Assembly: GCA_020091685.1 (NCBI GenBank)
Contig: CM034595.1
Span: 24,909,564 to 24,973,563 of the forward strand
DNA: 64,000 bases
Direction of reading: 5' to 3'
Source of the DNA: Lutjanus erythropterus
Taxonomy: Eukaryota; Chordata; Actinopteri; Lutjaniformes; Lutjanidae
This document shows, one piece after another, positions 25,758 to 34,780 of this stretch. Position 1 is the stretch's first letter. Every line of letters starts with the position of its first letter. The notes under the pieces are model-generated. The model saw only the letters and a list, made by a program, of their open reading frames with translations, searched no databases and had not been told where the DNA came from. The translations under genes and the position numbers were made by a program.

Positions 25758-26533
25758 GTTAATCGTTTCCCAAAGCCCAAGGTGACATCCTAAAATGCTT
25801 TGTTTTGCCCACACAACCCAAGATAGTCAGTTTACTGTCATAGAGGACTACAGAAAACAGAAAATATTTAAAATATTTGGGAAGCTGAAATCAGAGCATT
25901 TTCTTAAAAAAATAACTCAAAACAAGTTATCAGTGATAAAAAAAACAGTTGGCGATTAATTCAATAGTTGACACTGAATTGATTAGGGCTGCACAATATG
26001 GTAAAAGTCAAAAGTCATATTGTGATTATTATTGAAACTGCGATTCCAATGGCAACAGGTTATACGATTAGTGGGAATGATCATTTTTAATTTCAATTTT
26101 AATGTTTACCAATAAAAAATAAATAAATAAATAAATAAATAGTTTTGATGTTGGGGTTTAGATCAAACATTTTTAGGCCACAGCACCTATGCCGCACTAC
26201 ACTACATCATTATAATGCTGTTTTCTCACACATTTTTCCTTTATCAAAAAGTTGCAACTTGGTTCAGGTTTTGTGATTTGGATATTGCTCTTGGCCATAT
26301 TGTGATTTCTATACAATTGCGATTGATTGTGCAGCCCTATGATCAATTAATGGAATAATCACTGCAGCTCTAGACCAGTCATTTAATAATGTCCCCCTAA
26401 TGTTCAAACTCCAGTTATCCCTATGCAAAAGTTTATTTGTAACCCAAAATATGACACAAAAAGACAATAAGATGTTCTTACCTTTAAGAAGGAGGATGAA
26501 CTCCAGGCACAACAGGTATTTGCGCAGCTCCAT
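2787..26533 (-). CDS. itga10: Integrin alpha-10, 5' part of gene (exons 1-8, partial)
   Basis: Joined coding exons on the minus strand: 26533-26482, 16086-15975, 15841-15732, 15643-15555, 12039-11925, 11823-11696, 9735-9587 and 2937-2787. All junctions are GT-AG and phases agree, giving 302 codons. Seen in order: a signal peptide (about residues 1-22, MELRKYLLCLEFILLL core), mature start FNIDVKHPR, first FG-GAP repeat with VGAPWDG (about 57-63), second repeat with ACAPLW, then the I/vWA domain from about 165. MIDAS residues are visible: DGSNS (172-176), the Thr in GRETRT (about 242) and VTDGESHDGEE (Asp275). The family is known as a single-pass plasma-membrane collagen receptor that pairs with integrin beta-1, mainly in cartilage-type cells. 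Alpha-10 is preferred over alpha-11, -1 and -2 because of CAPLWS, GICASV, PTAQRC, VHEWSL and DGEELP. The remaining I domain, propeller, legs, transmembrane helix and tail lie beyond the left edge. Confidence 0.92.
3509..3588. repeat. (AC)40 microsatellite
   Basis: Eighty uninterrupted bases of alternating AC within itga10 intron 7. It generates spurious open frames on both strands. Confidence 0.99.
3990..4480 (-). mobile_element. Decayed non-LTR retrotransposon (LINE) remnant
   Basis: The minus strand reads short pieces such as FRIDFKILMITYNTVTDLAP and SCLAELLV. They resemble the segment after the reverse transcriptase in fish LINEs. The adjoining plus-strand sequence (dispersed motif GGATGAGCTGTAAACG) resembles the noncoding part of the same kind of repeat. 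No intact frame is present. The assignment rests on pattern memory, not on a search. Confidence 0.45.
5411..5610 (-). mobile_element. MITE-like repeat fragment
   Basis: This fragment shares diverged wording in reverse with 41365-41830: a GATGAGAAGATCAATATCAC-type stretch, an AGCTAGAC stretch and CAGGGGGAATCAACTAGCCT. It sits in itga10 intron 7 and has no coding capacity. Confidence 0.55.
6028..6040 (+). promoter_or_regulatory. Perfect DR1 nuclear-receptor half-site pair
   Basis: The sequence is AGGTCAAAGGTCA: two consensus hexamers spaced by one base. Such sites bind RXR heterodimers, PPAR/RXR, HNF4 or COUP-TF in general. It lies in itga10 intron 7. Function is unproven, and one 13-bp site can occur by chance. 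Confidence 0.4.
6191..6222. repeat. (GT)n microsatellite
   Basis: Thirty-two bases of GT with one interruption (GCGT), in itga10 intron 7. Confidence 0.97.
8860..9050 (+). repeat. Dispersed fish repeat fragment
   Basis: Phrases such as GTGCCAAGTTTGAAGAAATT and CCCTCAAGGCGTTCTTGAGA, ending near ATAATGCCTCTGACCACAGC, match a repeat I recognise from spiny-rayed fish genomes. It is noncoding here and of uncertain class. Confidence 0.55.
9169..9226. repeat. (CA)29 microsatellite
   Basis: Fifty-eight bases of CA just upstream (on the plus axis) of itga10 exon 7, inside intron 7. Confidence 0.98.
9587..9735 (-). CDS. itga10: itga10 exon 7 (I domain, middle)
   Basis: Acceptor ATTCAG and donor GTAGGC enclose 149 bp. 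It reads VGILQYGEIAVHEWSLKDYQ and later SRQEGRETRTAYAIHMA. VGILQYG is the conserved second strand. The RETRT segment carries the MIDAS threonine. Confidence 0.95.
9736..11695 (-). other. itga10: itga10 intron 6
   Basis: The intron is AT-rich between 10400 and 11640. It holds a T12 run near 11619 and several decayed dispersed repeats. No exon or RNA gene is visible. Confidence 0.65.
11696..11823 (-). CDS. itga10: itga10 exon 6 (I domain, MIDAS DGSNS)
   Basis: Acceptor GGCAG and donor GTATAA enclose 128 bp. It reads [20 protein letters not shown] and on to SSDQMQ. DGSNS is the first metal-coordinating loop (MIDAS) of the collagen-binding I domain. Confidence 0.95.
11925..12039 (-). CDS. itga10: itga10 exon 5
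   Basis: Acceptor TGGCAG and donor GTAACC enclose 115 bp. It reads ACAPLWSQECGTSMFSTGIC followed by a variable stretch ending IAPTAQ. The CAPLWS and GIC cysteines and PTAQ match the alpha-10 type sequence just before the inserted domain. Confidence 0.93.
12916..12964. repeat. (AC)n microsatellite
   Basis: Forty-nine bases of AC in itga10 intron 4. Confidence 0.98.
13677..13730 (+). mobile_element. tRNA-derived SINE fragment
   Basis: GAGGCTAGAGTCCTCAGCAG is followed by a B-box-like GGTTCAATACC at 13706-13716. The wording parallels the fuller SINE at 29745-29867 in the opposite orientation. The A-box half is missing. Confidence 0.5.
14155..14570 (+). repeat. Three-copy dispersed repeat, copy 1
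   Basis: It shares GGCAGAAATCATGTTCATGG (14300-14319), CATTTGGGATAATGTAA and TAATGCAGAAATGTTACATA-type blocks, in the same order, with 46665-46960 and 54368-54790. It is noncoding, and terminal repeats were not established. It lies in itga10 intron 4. Confidence 0.7.
15215..15350 (+). repeat. Fish LINE-tail-like fragment
   Basis: CTTCCATTTTTCCCAGTTAA, GGTTGGAGTTTTTCCTTGCT and CTAAGGACAGTGGGTGTTGT, in this order, resemble a recurrent 3' tail seen in fish retroelements. It is noncoding. Confidence 0.5.
15555..15643 (-). CDS. itga10: itga10 exon 4
   Basis: Acceptor CCTCAG and donor GTACGT enclose 89 bp. It reads ETALQNISKNLRNSHLGMTL then TPDSPDGFL, and ends on a whole codon. HLGMTL is the start of the second propeller repeat. 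NIS is a possible N-glycosylation site. Confidence 0.9.
15732..15841 (-). CDS. itga10: itga10 exon 3
   Basis: Acceptor TTGCAG and donor GTGAGA enclose 110 bp. It reads MLVGAPWDGPPNNRKGDVYK and continues with two cysteines. VGAPWDG and GDVYKC are hallmark integrin alpha propeller sequences. The intron to exon 4 is only 88 bp. Confidence 0.95.
15975..16086 (-). CDS. itga10: itga10 exon 2
   Basis: Acceptor TTTCAG and donor GTAAGT enclose 112 bp. The reading is CQCFNIDVKHPRIFTGPE followed by FGFSVLQHEADGEK. This is the mature N-terminus and the FG half of the first beta-propeller repeat. Confidence 0.92.
19385..20790 (+). repeat. Composite dispersed fish repeat
   Basis: The left part (19385-19740) has GATGGATTGCCATAAGAATT and CCCCAGAGGATGAAGC wording. 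The right part (20620-20790) has AACATTAGCATTTAACTCAA and ACACAGAGCCACTAGTGACT. I recognise both as the two ends of one common fish repeat. The unrelated middle (about 19755-20580) looks like a later insertion. Class unresolved. Confidence 0.5.
22886..23993. mobile_element. Non-autonomous element with inverted ends (about 1.1 kb)
   Basis: The left end AAAGGAACAGTTCACCCTAG runs on to ATCAAAAATA. The right end is its inverse: TATTTTTGATTTGGGGGTGA then ACTGCCCCTTCA. The interior has no transposase. It lies in itga10 intron 1. Confidence 0.75.
25125..25705. mobile_element. Inserted hAT-like element with 5-bp target duplication
   Basis: It begins CAGGGACAGACG and ends AAGACCTG. It is flanked on both sides by GTCTA (25120-25124 and 25706-25710). 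The host repeat reads continuously across the junction once the insert and one GTCTA are removed. The termini are only partly inverted (CAGG/CCTG). A relative lacking clear ends lies at 49545-49775. Confidence 0.7.
25985..26338. mobile_element. Inserted MITE with 13-bp perfect inverted ends
   Basis: AGGGCTGCACAAT at 25985-25997 and ATTGTGCAGCCCT at 26326-26338 are exact inverted copies. The interior is AT-rich, with an (AAAT)n run at about 26117-26143, and is noncoding. It sits inside the right part of the outer element. A clean target duplication was not found. Confidence 0.8.
26482..26533 (-). CDS. itga10: itga10 exon 1 (signal peptide)
   Basis: The ATG at 26533 opens MELRKYLLCLEFILLLK and the exon ends AAAG before the donor GTAAGA. 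It is 52 bp and ends in phase 1. The hydrophobic core after a basic residue (Arg4, Lys5) is a signal peptide. The split codon joins exon 2 to read KELCQCFNIDV, so cleavage before FNIDV is likely by comparison with other integrin alpha chains. The 5' untranslated part was not resolved. Confidence 0.88.
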
Positions 26534-27500
26534 TTATAAAAACAACAGTATGAAAGCAGAGTCTCTCGTCTACTTTTTCCTTTTTTCTGTTTACAGAGTG
26601 GTCTCCCCTGACCTGCTGGAAATGTAGCGCATCGGCGTCCACCACACACACTCACACACACACACACACGCTTTTTCAGCCTCGTTTTTCCCCAAGAGAT
26701 GCGTAAAATCCGGTCAAACAGTGCTGCAGTGGCATGTCTGCTGTGCGTGTGGTGGGTCCGGTTCAGGACGTTTACAGAAGTAGTCTCGACTTGTTAAATA
26801 CAGTTTGCAATAAAATAATAAACCTTGTCGCGTTTTCTTGTCCGTAATTTCTTTGCGTTAAAGTCCCTGTCGTGACCCCACAGGAGAAAGTTATACTGCA
26901 GTGCGTGAAAAGGTCCCCAAGATGAAGAAAAACTTAATTGACACTTCAGTGACCCATGCTTCAGGCGTGAAAATCCTGCACCTGTCCCATCAAACAAGAG
27001 GCCGCAGTTCAAAATCATCAAACCATTACTAATGTGGAACACCTTCCCAAACAGTCAGCCAGCAGCGCGCTTTATCCTCCTGACTCCGGAGCGCGTCTTT
27101 GAAGATCTCACAGTCGCTCCTGTTCACAGAAAGTCCGCTCATCAAGACAAAAGTTTGAGGTGAGCTGCTGCGCGCTGTTCCTCTGATAATTTAACATCCA
27201 TGATCCCGTCGGGTAATTTTACTCAGATTAAAACAGCAAAACGTTTGTTTGCCGTTGAGTTTTCTGTCGCTGTAAATATGTGCCCCTGGTAACGGATTTC
27301 TCTCACTTTTTAAATGAATGAGCGCATTTATCCTCAGAGCTCCCCTCCTTCCTCCATCCACCAGACTGACTCCTCTCTGAGCGACTGGTTCACTTTGACA
27401 AACCTCAAACCCACAGCTCCCCCTCTCTCTCCCTCTTTCTTTCAAACATCCTCTACGATTTCTCTCAAAATATTTCACTTTGCTCACCTCTGACTTCTTT
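26534..27500 (-). promoter_or_regulatory. itga10: Candidate itga10 5' untranslated and promoter region
   Basis: This is the kilobase upstream of the itga10 ATG. It has more CpG than its surroundings (GAGCGCGTC, CTGCGCGCTG around 27060-27175), unlike the AT-rich flanks, so a transcription start is plausible here. No convincing TATA box was placed. A TATAAATGG overlaps the ATG itself and cannot serve. Confidence 0.35.
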
Positions 27501-27783
27501 CTTTGAGCTCGTCATAGAAAACTTTGTGCAAAACAATATGCTACCACTTTCTTATTCATAAAAGGTAAAATGAACTGTGATCGATGGCTTTATTAATAGT
27601 TACTAATGTGAACCACTAATAAAATCAGCTTTTTGGTTGCCAAGTTGTGGAAAATCCCGTGTCCCCATAAACCACGAGCAAAAGTTAGCCAGCCTGCAGT
27701 TATAAATGCCAGCAAATCTTAATAAATGTTTATATAACAATAAGACAAGTCTGATTTTAGTTTAGATGATACTTTTTCTAGAA

Positions 27784-28243
27784 AAATGGTTCTGAAATAG
27801 GGGTCATGGAACCCCCAGGGTTCTGTGGTGCTCTGCCAGGAGGACCATGAAAAGTTTCCAGGTTCACTCATTGAGAGAATCATGAAATGAAAAAAAAAAA
27901 AGAATTTATTTATTTTACAAAATGCTTCATAGTTGACCAAATATTTCAAATTTTAAATAAAAAAAACAGGAGATTACTTTCTCTGTTCTAATGCAGTGGT
28001 TCCCAAACTGTGGGGCGGGTCCTCCTGGGGAGTTCTTTTCTTTTAATCAGTTCCCTCCCCAGTTATTGTTAGTGACTGATAAAAACTGTGGGGTGGGTTT
28101 GGGGTTGGAGCTTCTGAAAGCAGGGCATGCCAGAAAAAGAAACACTGTTCTAATCTAACAATCTATAAATCTTCCTAATAAATCACCCTATATTTTCTAT
28201 CTTGTCAGGGGACCTTGGCGAAGATAAAAACTGAAAACCTCTG
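27784..28243. mobile_element. hAT-like MITE with exact 8-bp target duplication
   Basis: The element is bracketed by TTCTAGAA at 27776-27783 and 28244-28251, an exact 8-bp duplication as made by hAT transposases. The right end inverted reads CAGAGGTTTTCAG. The left end reads AAATGGTTCTGAAA, a decayed form of the same terminus. A second hAT-like MITE is inserted at 27994-28147. Confidence 0.78.
27994..28147. mobile_element. Nested hAT-like MITE (154 bp)
   Basis: It starts CAGTGGTTCCCAAACTG and ends AAGAAACACTG, so the termini are inverted (CAGTG/CACTG). Flanks are TTCTAATG (27986-27993) and TTCTAATC (28148-28155), a 7/8 target duplication. The interior is G-rich near both ends. Confidence 0.78.
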
Positions 28244-28889
28244 TTCTAGAAGGTGAGTGAATTGACCAATCCAGGAAGGGTGTTCCTGATTGATTTGGGG
28301 AGCTAGCTAAAAACACAAAGCAACAGTGATGCTTATAGAATTGTTAAATGAATGAATAAAGCAGAATTTTGCCTTTCATTTAAATTGTTCAAATTCAGTT
28401 GAAGGGACTTAGTACAGGCATGAATGCTTGACACCTACAGTGGCTCTTACATGCTATGGGGGTCCTTTTCCTGGCATGGTCTGGATGCACTGAGAGACAT
28501 ACAGATGCAACTAATAACATAATTAAATACTGTATTGTATCACAGTGATCGATGGAGCAATCATTAATCTTATTAGTTCCACATGTGCTTTATAACAAGT
28601 CAAACTGCCTGCTGTGAAAAAGGTAGAAGAATCTGAAAAATGGGAATGATAAAGAATCTTGTGACCTGATACTGGCAAAACTATTAACATTCAGTTAGCC
28701 AGATTAATTTAGATCTCGAAGCTAAACAATTTTTTTAACAGAGAAGAAAAGAAAAAAAAAATGCTCACAGAGCACAGAACACCTTACTATCAAGTTAAAT
28801 GCCAACAGTGTGATAACCATTTTTTTGTGTGAAAACTTTACTGTTAGCTAAAATCTACTTGTATTTCTCATTTTCACACCAGAAACTAC

Positions 28890-29040
28890 AGGCGTACTGT
28901 ATTCTTATGATGAAAGATCATAATGGATGTGACTTCCAGGATGACAATGCTCCCATCTACAGGTTAGAAAGGGTCACTGCATGCAAGACTAGTAAAAAGA
29001 GCATGTGGGAAGTTGAATTCATCTGTGTTACATATATGGA
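28890..29040 (+). pseudogene. Possible Tc1-like transposase fragment
   Basis: The plus strand reads DFQDDNAPIYRLERVTA, resembling the QDDNAPIHR-type catalytic segment of fish Tc1-like transposases. It lies inside an open frame of 142 codons (28829-29257) whose flanks show no similarity. No terminal repeats were seen. The match is short, so this is tentative. Confidence 0.35.
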
Positions 29041-29744
29041 CTCCCTGTATCACTCTATATACTCCGTCCTGTGCATCAGTACCCTCCATATTCCTGTGAA
29101 GCTCTTGGGCGCCACTCTCAGGCCATGCAGTTATTTATCCACATCCACAGTTTTAGAAGGACATTCACTCAAGAATTATACTTTGAGTGTTTCCATTTTT
29201 CTACACTTTTCTACCGCAGCTCGGAGGGTAATATTGTCTGAAGGCTGTAGCCAATAATTTACCTACTTCACGTTCTAATTGTACAAACATACAAGTTTAA
29301 AAATATTCCATAGTTATAAAGTAAACTACCCAACAATGAATTAAATACAGACAACAGTTCCACCTTAACCAGCTACAACATCAAAATGCTACTTATACTT
29401 TGATGCATCAGTAATAAGTTAATAAATATAACACTGAGAGGAACCATTCTGCATAGGCTATTAAATACATATTTCACCAGAAACAGCTCTGTTGTTCATA
29501 GAGCCAAATCGCACCAAATGTATACTATTATATGATGAACATTTCTTTATTTAAGATGCCTTTTGCTGGATGTTTGTTTTTCCTTCAAATATAGTGGCAA
29601 GGGTTCAAGCAGAAATACATTTGTTTGGTTCACTAAGTCAGCAAGACTGTATCTTCTAATTCAAATTAAATCTTCAAATTACTGGGGACAACCTGAAATA
29701 TTCATTTTAATTTGAGAGAAAAACAGAATAATAAGAGTTTTTCA

Positions 29745-29867
29745 CAAATGGGGGGGACTGACACCCAGCAAAGGGACACAGGCAGGAGTCAAACTTATGG
29801 CCACTGCAGAGGACTCGCAGCCTCCATGGGGCAAACACTCCACCAGTTGAGCTACCAGACCACCTAC
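29745..29867 (-). mobile_element. tRNA-derived SINE
   Basis: On the minus strand an A box (TAGCTCAACTGG, plus coordinates 29843-29854) is followed by a B box (GTTTGACTCC, 29785-29794) at tRNA-like spacing. A fish SINE body with CTGCAGTGGCC wording follows. It would be transcribed by RNA polymerase III if active. It is too altered to be a functional tRNA. Confidence 0.7.
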
Positions 29868-31895
29868 ATCAAGAAGTTTTTAACTGATTATGAAACAGTC
29901 TTAATACTGATGCCTCTGCATTACCTACATATGCAAACAATAAGATTTTTGTAGAGTTGTTCTTAATGTCTGCCACCGAATCAGATTGTCCATGAAATCA
30001 AATGAAAAGAGTCTGTGTTTACATTTTCCCAGCCAAAGTTACAGTGAATAGTATGTTAACCAGTTAAGACCCTCAGCATAAAGAATGCTTATTTCTATTT
30101 ATTATTTATTTGCCTGACACGGGGTCGGATTCTCTGTGAAATCAGAAGAGACAAACCTGTTCTTACATTTTTTCAAGCAATGTTATAGTGAGTAGTTTGT
30201 TAGCCAGTTAAAAAGATCTTTTTTTTTTTTTCATTATTTTTGTCATTATTGACAAATGGAATTGAAAACACCTCTATTTGTGTCCTCCTTGTAATCTTCC
30301 TTGTAGCAGCTTTAAATGTACAACCACAGACCACCTAGAGAGTTTAGAATCCCCATATTTTCACAAAATAAGGGCCCTTAAACAATTTTGCATGTGGCCC
30401 CCAAATGGTCCTGATTGATTGGCTCTAAAGACTTTATTGTCTTGAAATCTAGAAGGAAAAAAACATACCCAGGGAGCTTCCCTTAAGACAAAATCAAATT
30501 GCACATCCCATTGGATGCCATAGCATTAAAATGTTGAAAATATGAACTTGGCTTTGTTATTGTAATGGAAGTTATACAGAATTATAAGTATCTATTGCTA
30601 TGTTTATATTCACACTAGTTTCCCACTAATATTCAGAATATGACAGTATTCACACATAGTTAATGATTTTGCACTGATGCTTTCCACTGATGTGTCTAAG
30701 GTTGGCAAGATTTTCCTGTAATCGATGAGTTTTGTTTCATATTTTACGTCAAAGTCTGAGGTTCAGCCATGGAGCTTTTTGGTGTTTTGTGATTTCAAAT
30801 TTTAAAAATGTGGCAATGTTTCAAAACAGCAGGTCTGATAAAATGTGCGAATACTGTATTATGGCTGTTGCTAAAAGAAATTTCACTATTTACCACTTGG
30901 TGTCGCTCTGTTTCAACTTATGTGTTTTTTTAAGCCCGGGGCTGAACAGACTCATGGTGTGCTTGAATACTGGAACAGCTGGTCAAATTGTTGGGTTTTC
31001 CTTTTATAGTTAATTGTACAGATGATCCTAGGCCAGTTTGTCTCATGATGGTCAGATGATGACAGTTTCACCGTGTTATACTGAATCCTCCTTTCACATT
31101 TGTAGTAATGTTGCTGAATGTACGTCTCTGTCTCTTGTAAATCAGACTCCTCATGTGGTGATGGATTTCAGCCAGGAGAGAGCAGTGGGTTTAGAGAGTA
31201 AACTCATAAGAGTCCAATACATCTTGAAATGAGAAGAACTTCATTAGCTTTAATTTATGAATCTAGTGGGGGAAGAGATAATGATTATTAGATAATTGAC
31301 CTCTGTCTCATCATCACTGCTCTTACAGTTACTGCCTAAGTGACATTGGTCTCCATCAGTGTCCTTGCCATTATTGCTTTCCTCCTCTTCGTCTTAACCT
31401 TCTTTTTTCCTCCATGTTCTGTCTCCCTCCTCTTGAATCTTAGCTGTTCTAGTTGTCATCTCATATCCCCTCGTTACAGGCATTATTTTGATGTTACAGT
31501 GTCATGATAACAGTGGACAATAATTTAAAGAAAAAAACTCCCACCAAGAGACACTTTTTACATTTCTGTTGACCCACATTTTTTGGTAAGTGGCTGTTGC
31601 AGTAACTCGACTGACAGCATAGTCGTGTTGACTGGCAGCCGTATGTAAAGTCAAATTGCTCGCTTGTTCACATGCAATTAAACCTCATTGTACACAAACA
31701 GATTCCTGCACAGAGGTGGAACTGGAGTGAGAGCCAAAACACACACACACACATACGCACATACAGACTGTTTCACACTGGTGGGAACTATGCAGAAGCC
31801 TATTAACGTCAGGCATAAAATCAAACTTTGCAGAGTCACGCTGCTGTAACAACACAACTTGAATCAATGCAGAGTAGATCACTTTTACAGCTCCT

Positions 31896-32110
31896 ACACT
31901 GTAAAATCTAATAAGTTCGGTGTATTTGTAGTTGGCAAATTCATTGCCTCAAAAAAAGTAAAGTTGAGATTTTAGAGTAAAAATAACTTATTTATTTTGA
32001 GTCCACAACTACCTTCTTTACTTTGAGTCCAAAATACTTAAACTAATTTGTTAATTGTAAGTGAACAAAAGTTAGACTGACTTGTTTACTTGAGTGTGCA
32101 AAACTAACAT
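31896..32110. repeat. MITE-like repeat rich in TTGAGT/ACTTA motifs
   Basis: It begins ACTGTAAAATCTAATAAGTT and contains TTTTGAGTCCACAACTAC and similar alternations. It resembles the class of small fish elements that includes 63054-63273. The ends are not clearly inverted. Confidence 0.45.
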
Positions 32111-32789
32111 CAATACTTTATGTATCTATAAACACACTGTACTCTTTGTTGAGTGTGTTGGCCAGGTAACTACCTACATAAGGTAATACTGTGAACTGAA
32201 CACCCTTCATCCCTGACCCCCCACCCAGTTTCTCATCAGATCCACACATGTAGTCGCTGACTGTATGTATGACCACACCTTGGCGATATAACGGATAAGC
32301 CAAGTTATCCCTGACCAGCAAGAATAGCATAAACCTGACGCTGAATTTCTACAAGACAGCATAAAATTATTTACTAATCAAATCAGTGTAGCAAACACAA
32401 GAATCACAGTAATGCTGACAAGAATGGCCACTGCTGTTGAAAGGACATCCACCCACAGTTGGGCGTGTCCAACTCTTTAAGCGTAAGGTAAAGCGCCAAG
32501 AGGCGGAGTGATCTGCACGTCTGAATGTTGAAAAAAGCAGTGCCACACAGTGGCAGAGGAAGCAGATCATTCACCGGCCTCTTTGTTTAAATATGTCCAC
32601 TGAAAACATTTTAAAACAAGCCAAAGAAAACTAATAAACAAGACAGACCATTCATGTGTAAAACATTGGTATTATAATGCCTTAGAAAAAGTGGCATGAT
32701 ATTCACAGTCACTTTCTATTATTAGGCTGTGAAATAAAAGGGCAAAAGTCAATGCCAAAACTTTCTGATTAATTAATGAACTGAAAGAC

Positions 32790-32964
32790 CTCTGACATGG
32801 ACACAAGGCCAAGCGACTCAACTATGCATGAAAATAGAGGAAATGGGGTGCAGAAAAATGGCAGCAGGTGCTCTGGACTGATAAGTCAAAATTTGAAATA
32901 TTTGACTGTAGCAGAAGGAAGTTTGTTCACCAAAGAGCTAGAGAGCTAGAGAGCTCTTTGGTGA
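32790..32964 (+). pseudogene. Tc1-like transposon fragment
   Basis: GAGGAAATGGGGTGCAGAAA and AGTCAAAATTTGAAATATTT occur in the order seen in the mid-transposase of fish Tc1-like elements. No open frame and no inverted ends are left. A perfect hairpin (32927-32964) lies at its right edge. Confidence 0.45.
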
Positions 32965-34780
32965 TGTGGGTAACTACATTTCAAACTGGGAAAAACGCTG
33001 TTGAATGAGGCCTAGTCTATGAAAAGAGGTTTAGATCATGGTAGTTTGAGTAGTTGTCATTCATTCCTTCCCCTTGCTCAACATTTTGCAAAAATCACTG
33101 ATTCACTGATTGTCAGCAAAATATTTCATCATTGTTTTTATGGTGCAGCCAGAGTTCATCTGACAATTTCCAGTCATTTTCATCAAGTCCAAAAATAAAT
33201 ATTACATAAAAACACAACTGTTCAGGTCCCCAACAATAAACAGCAAAGAGAACTCAGTTTGTTCAGTTCAGAATCTCAAAATTTGGTCCGAGATAACCCT
33301 CTTCACCAAAACAAATCAAATTAGGATCTGTGGGAAAGTTTAAGTGGTTCAGTTTAATAAAGGGTAAAAGGAGTAAATCAGCTCGCCAAAAAAGTTAATT
33401 AGAGATCTGTGGACAGGTGTCAGTTGTTTGGTCCATGCACAAACAGAAAATCAAACAGCAAAGGTTTGTGAAAGAAGAAAATAAACGGAAAAAGGGGAAA
33501 TGAAGACCTGGAGTTCACCAACTCACCTGCCGTGAAGGGAGATTATTGATCGGCTGGTTCAAGAGATATTTGGATATTTGAGACTCACGTGGCGTTTTTC
33601 CCACGCTGTCTTTCAGACGCCGTCTTTCAGACGCCATCACTTCCCTCTTACCTCCATTATAAAGGAAGAGACGTGGGCCGACTGCTCGAAAAACGGTAAG
33701 TGATTGGTTGTCAGGATGGACAGGTGACAGGGGTGTGGGCTTCATTCATTAAAATTAATTAATTTTCTGGGAACAGTACATGTTATTAAACATTACTATA
33801 AATATACCAGAATTAGCTAAAAGGCTAGTTTTTATTGACCAGATGTAAAGTTTGCAACCTAAAATCAATATGAAAATTAAGAAAGAAGTAAATCGATTAA
33901 AGAAATCTGCCTGATAATCTGGGACAGGTCACTTTGAAATGTGGACGCTGCTTAAAAAGGCCTTTGCGTCACATGCCAAGCTCAATATCAGCAACTTTAC
34001 AGAGGCATTATGAAGAAAAGAAAAGAAAACTGAATAAGAAAATATTTAGAATTCATAGAAATTTCACAAACTCATTAAGTGAAAATGAATAAAACGTCAG
34101 TACATTTCTTCATAAAGAATTTAAATGAAGCAAACATCAGATATCACATATCTGAGTTTCTTTATATATTTTTAAAATTTTAGTTATTTTATTTTCCTTT
34201 ATTTCTTTATTTTATTTCTTTATGATTCTGTTTATTCTTTATTATTCTTAGAAATATTTTATTTTCATAGGGACCAGATAATAAACAAGCATTAATAATA
34301 ACTTTATTTACCAGAAAAATAAGTAAACATTAAAAGGCCCATAACTAGTTCTAAACTAAAATACTGTTTTAGACTGTTTTAATTCAAAATTACTTTTATT
34401 TTACAATATTCATATTTACCCTTACCCTTACCCATGACTTATTTAAAATGAGTATTAATAACTGTTGATAAAAAACTGAGTTAGGTGAACTATTATTATT
34501 ACTATTATTATAGTATTTGTAATTAAACTTGATGTTAGCATTTACAGCGTACAAACCACTGCTGCACAGCACAGTGAATACTGAATACAGGAGGACAGGA
34601 TACTTTATTCTCTATGTTCCCACTAAGGAATTTGACATTAATTAGCCATGTGAGAGTCTTAATATTTTTAGATTTTCTACACAGACTTTGAAAATGAAGA
34701 TTAATGAGACTTCTTTGTTTTAGACTCCGTCTTTGATGCATAATTACTTGATTACATTTGAGTATATTTTATTTTTTTTA

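Larger units (their letters stand above)
25043..26372. mobile_element. Outer hAT-like MITE interrupted by two insertions
   Basis: The left end TAGGGCTGCAACTGAAGATT and the right end AATAATCACTGCAGCTCTA are diverged inverted copies. The body contains GATTAGTTGTTTAGTCTA, broken at 25124 and resumed at 25706. The elements at 25125-25705 and 25985-26338 sit inside it. No transposase frame is present. Confidence 0.7.
16087..26481 (-). other. itga10: itga10 intron 1
   Basis: This is a 10.4-kb first intron with no supportable coding exon. It holds a (GA)n run near 17251-17276, a composite fish repeat at about 19385-20790, a long element with inverted ends at 22886-23993 and three nested elements at 25043-26372, which end about 110 bp from exon 1. 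Confidence 0.7.

Noticed and set aside
28829..29257. 142-codon plus-strand frame as a host gene
   Set aside because: The only recognisable part is a short transposase-like segment. The rest shows no domain, splice structure or signal, so it is listed only as a possible transposon trace.
29745..29867. Functional tRNA gene
   Set aside because: A and B boxes are present, but the stem pairings and anticodon arm of a tRNA cannot be formed. It is a SINE head.
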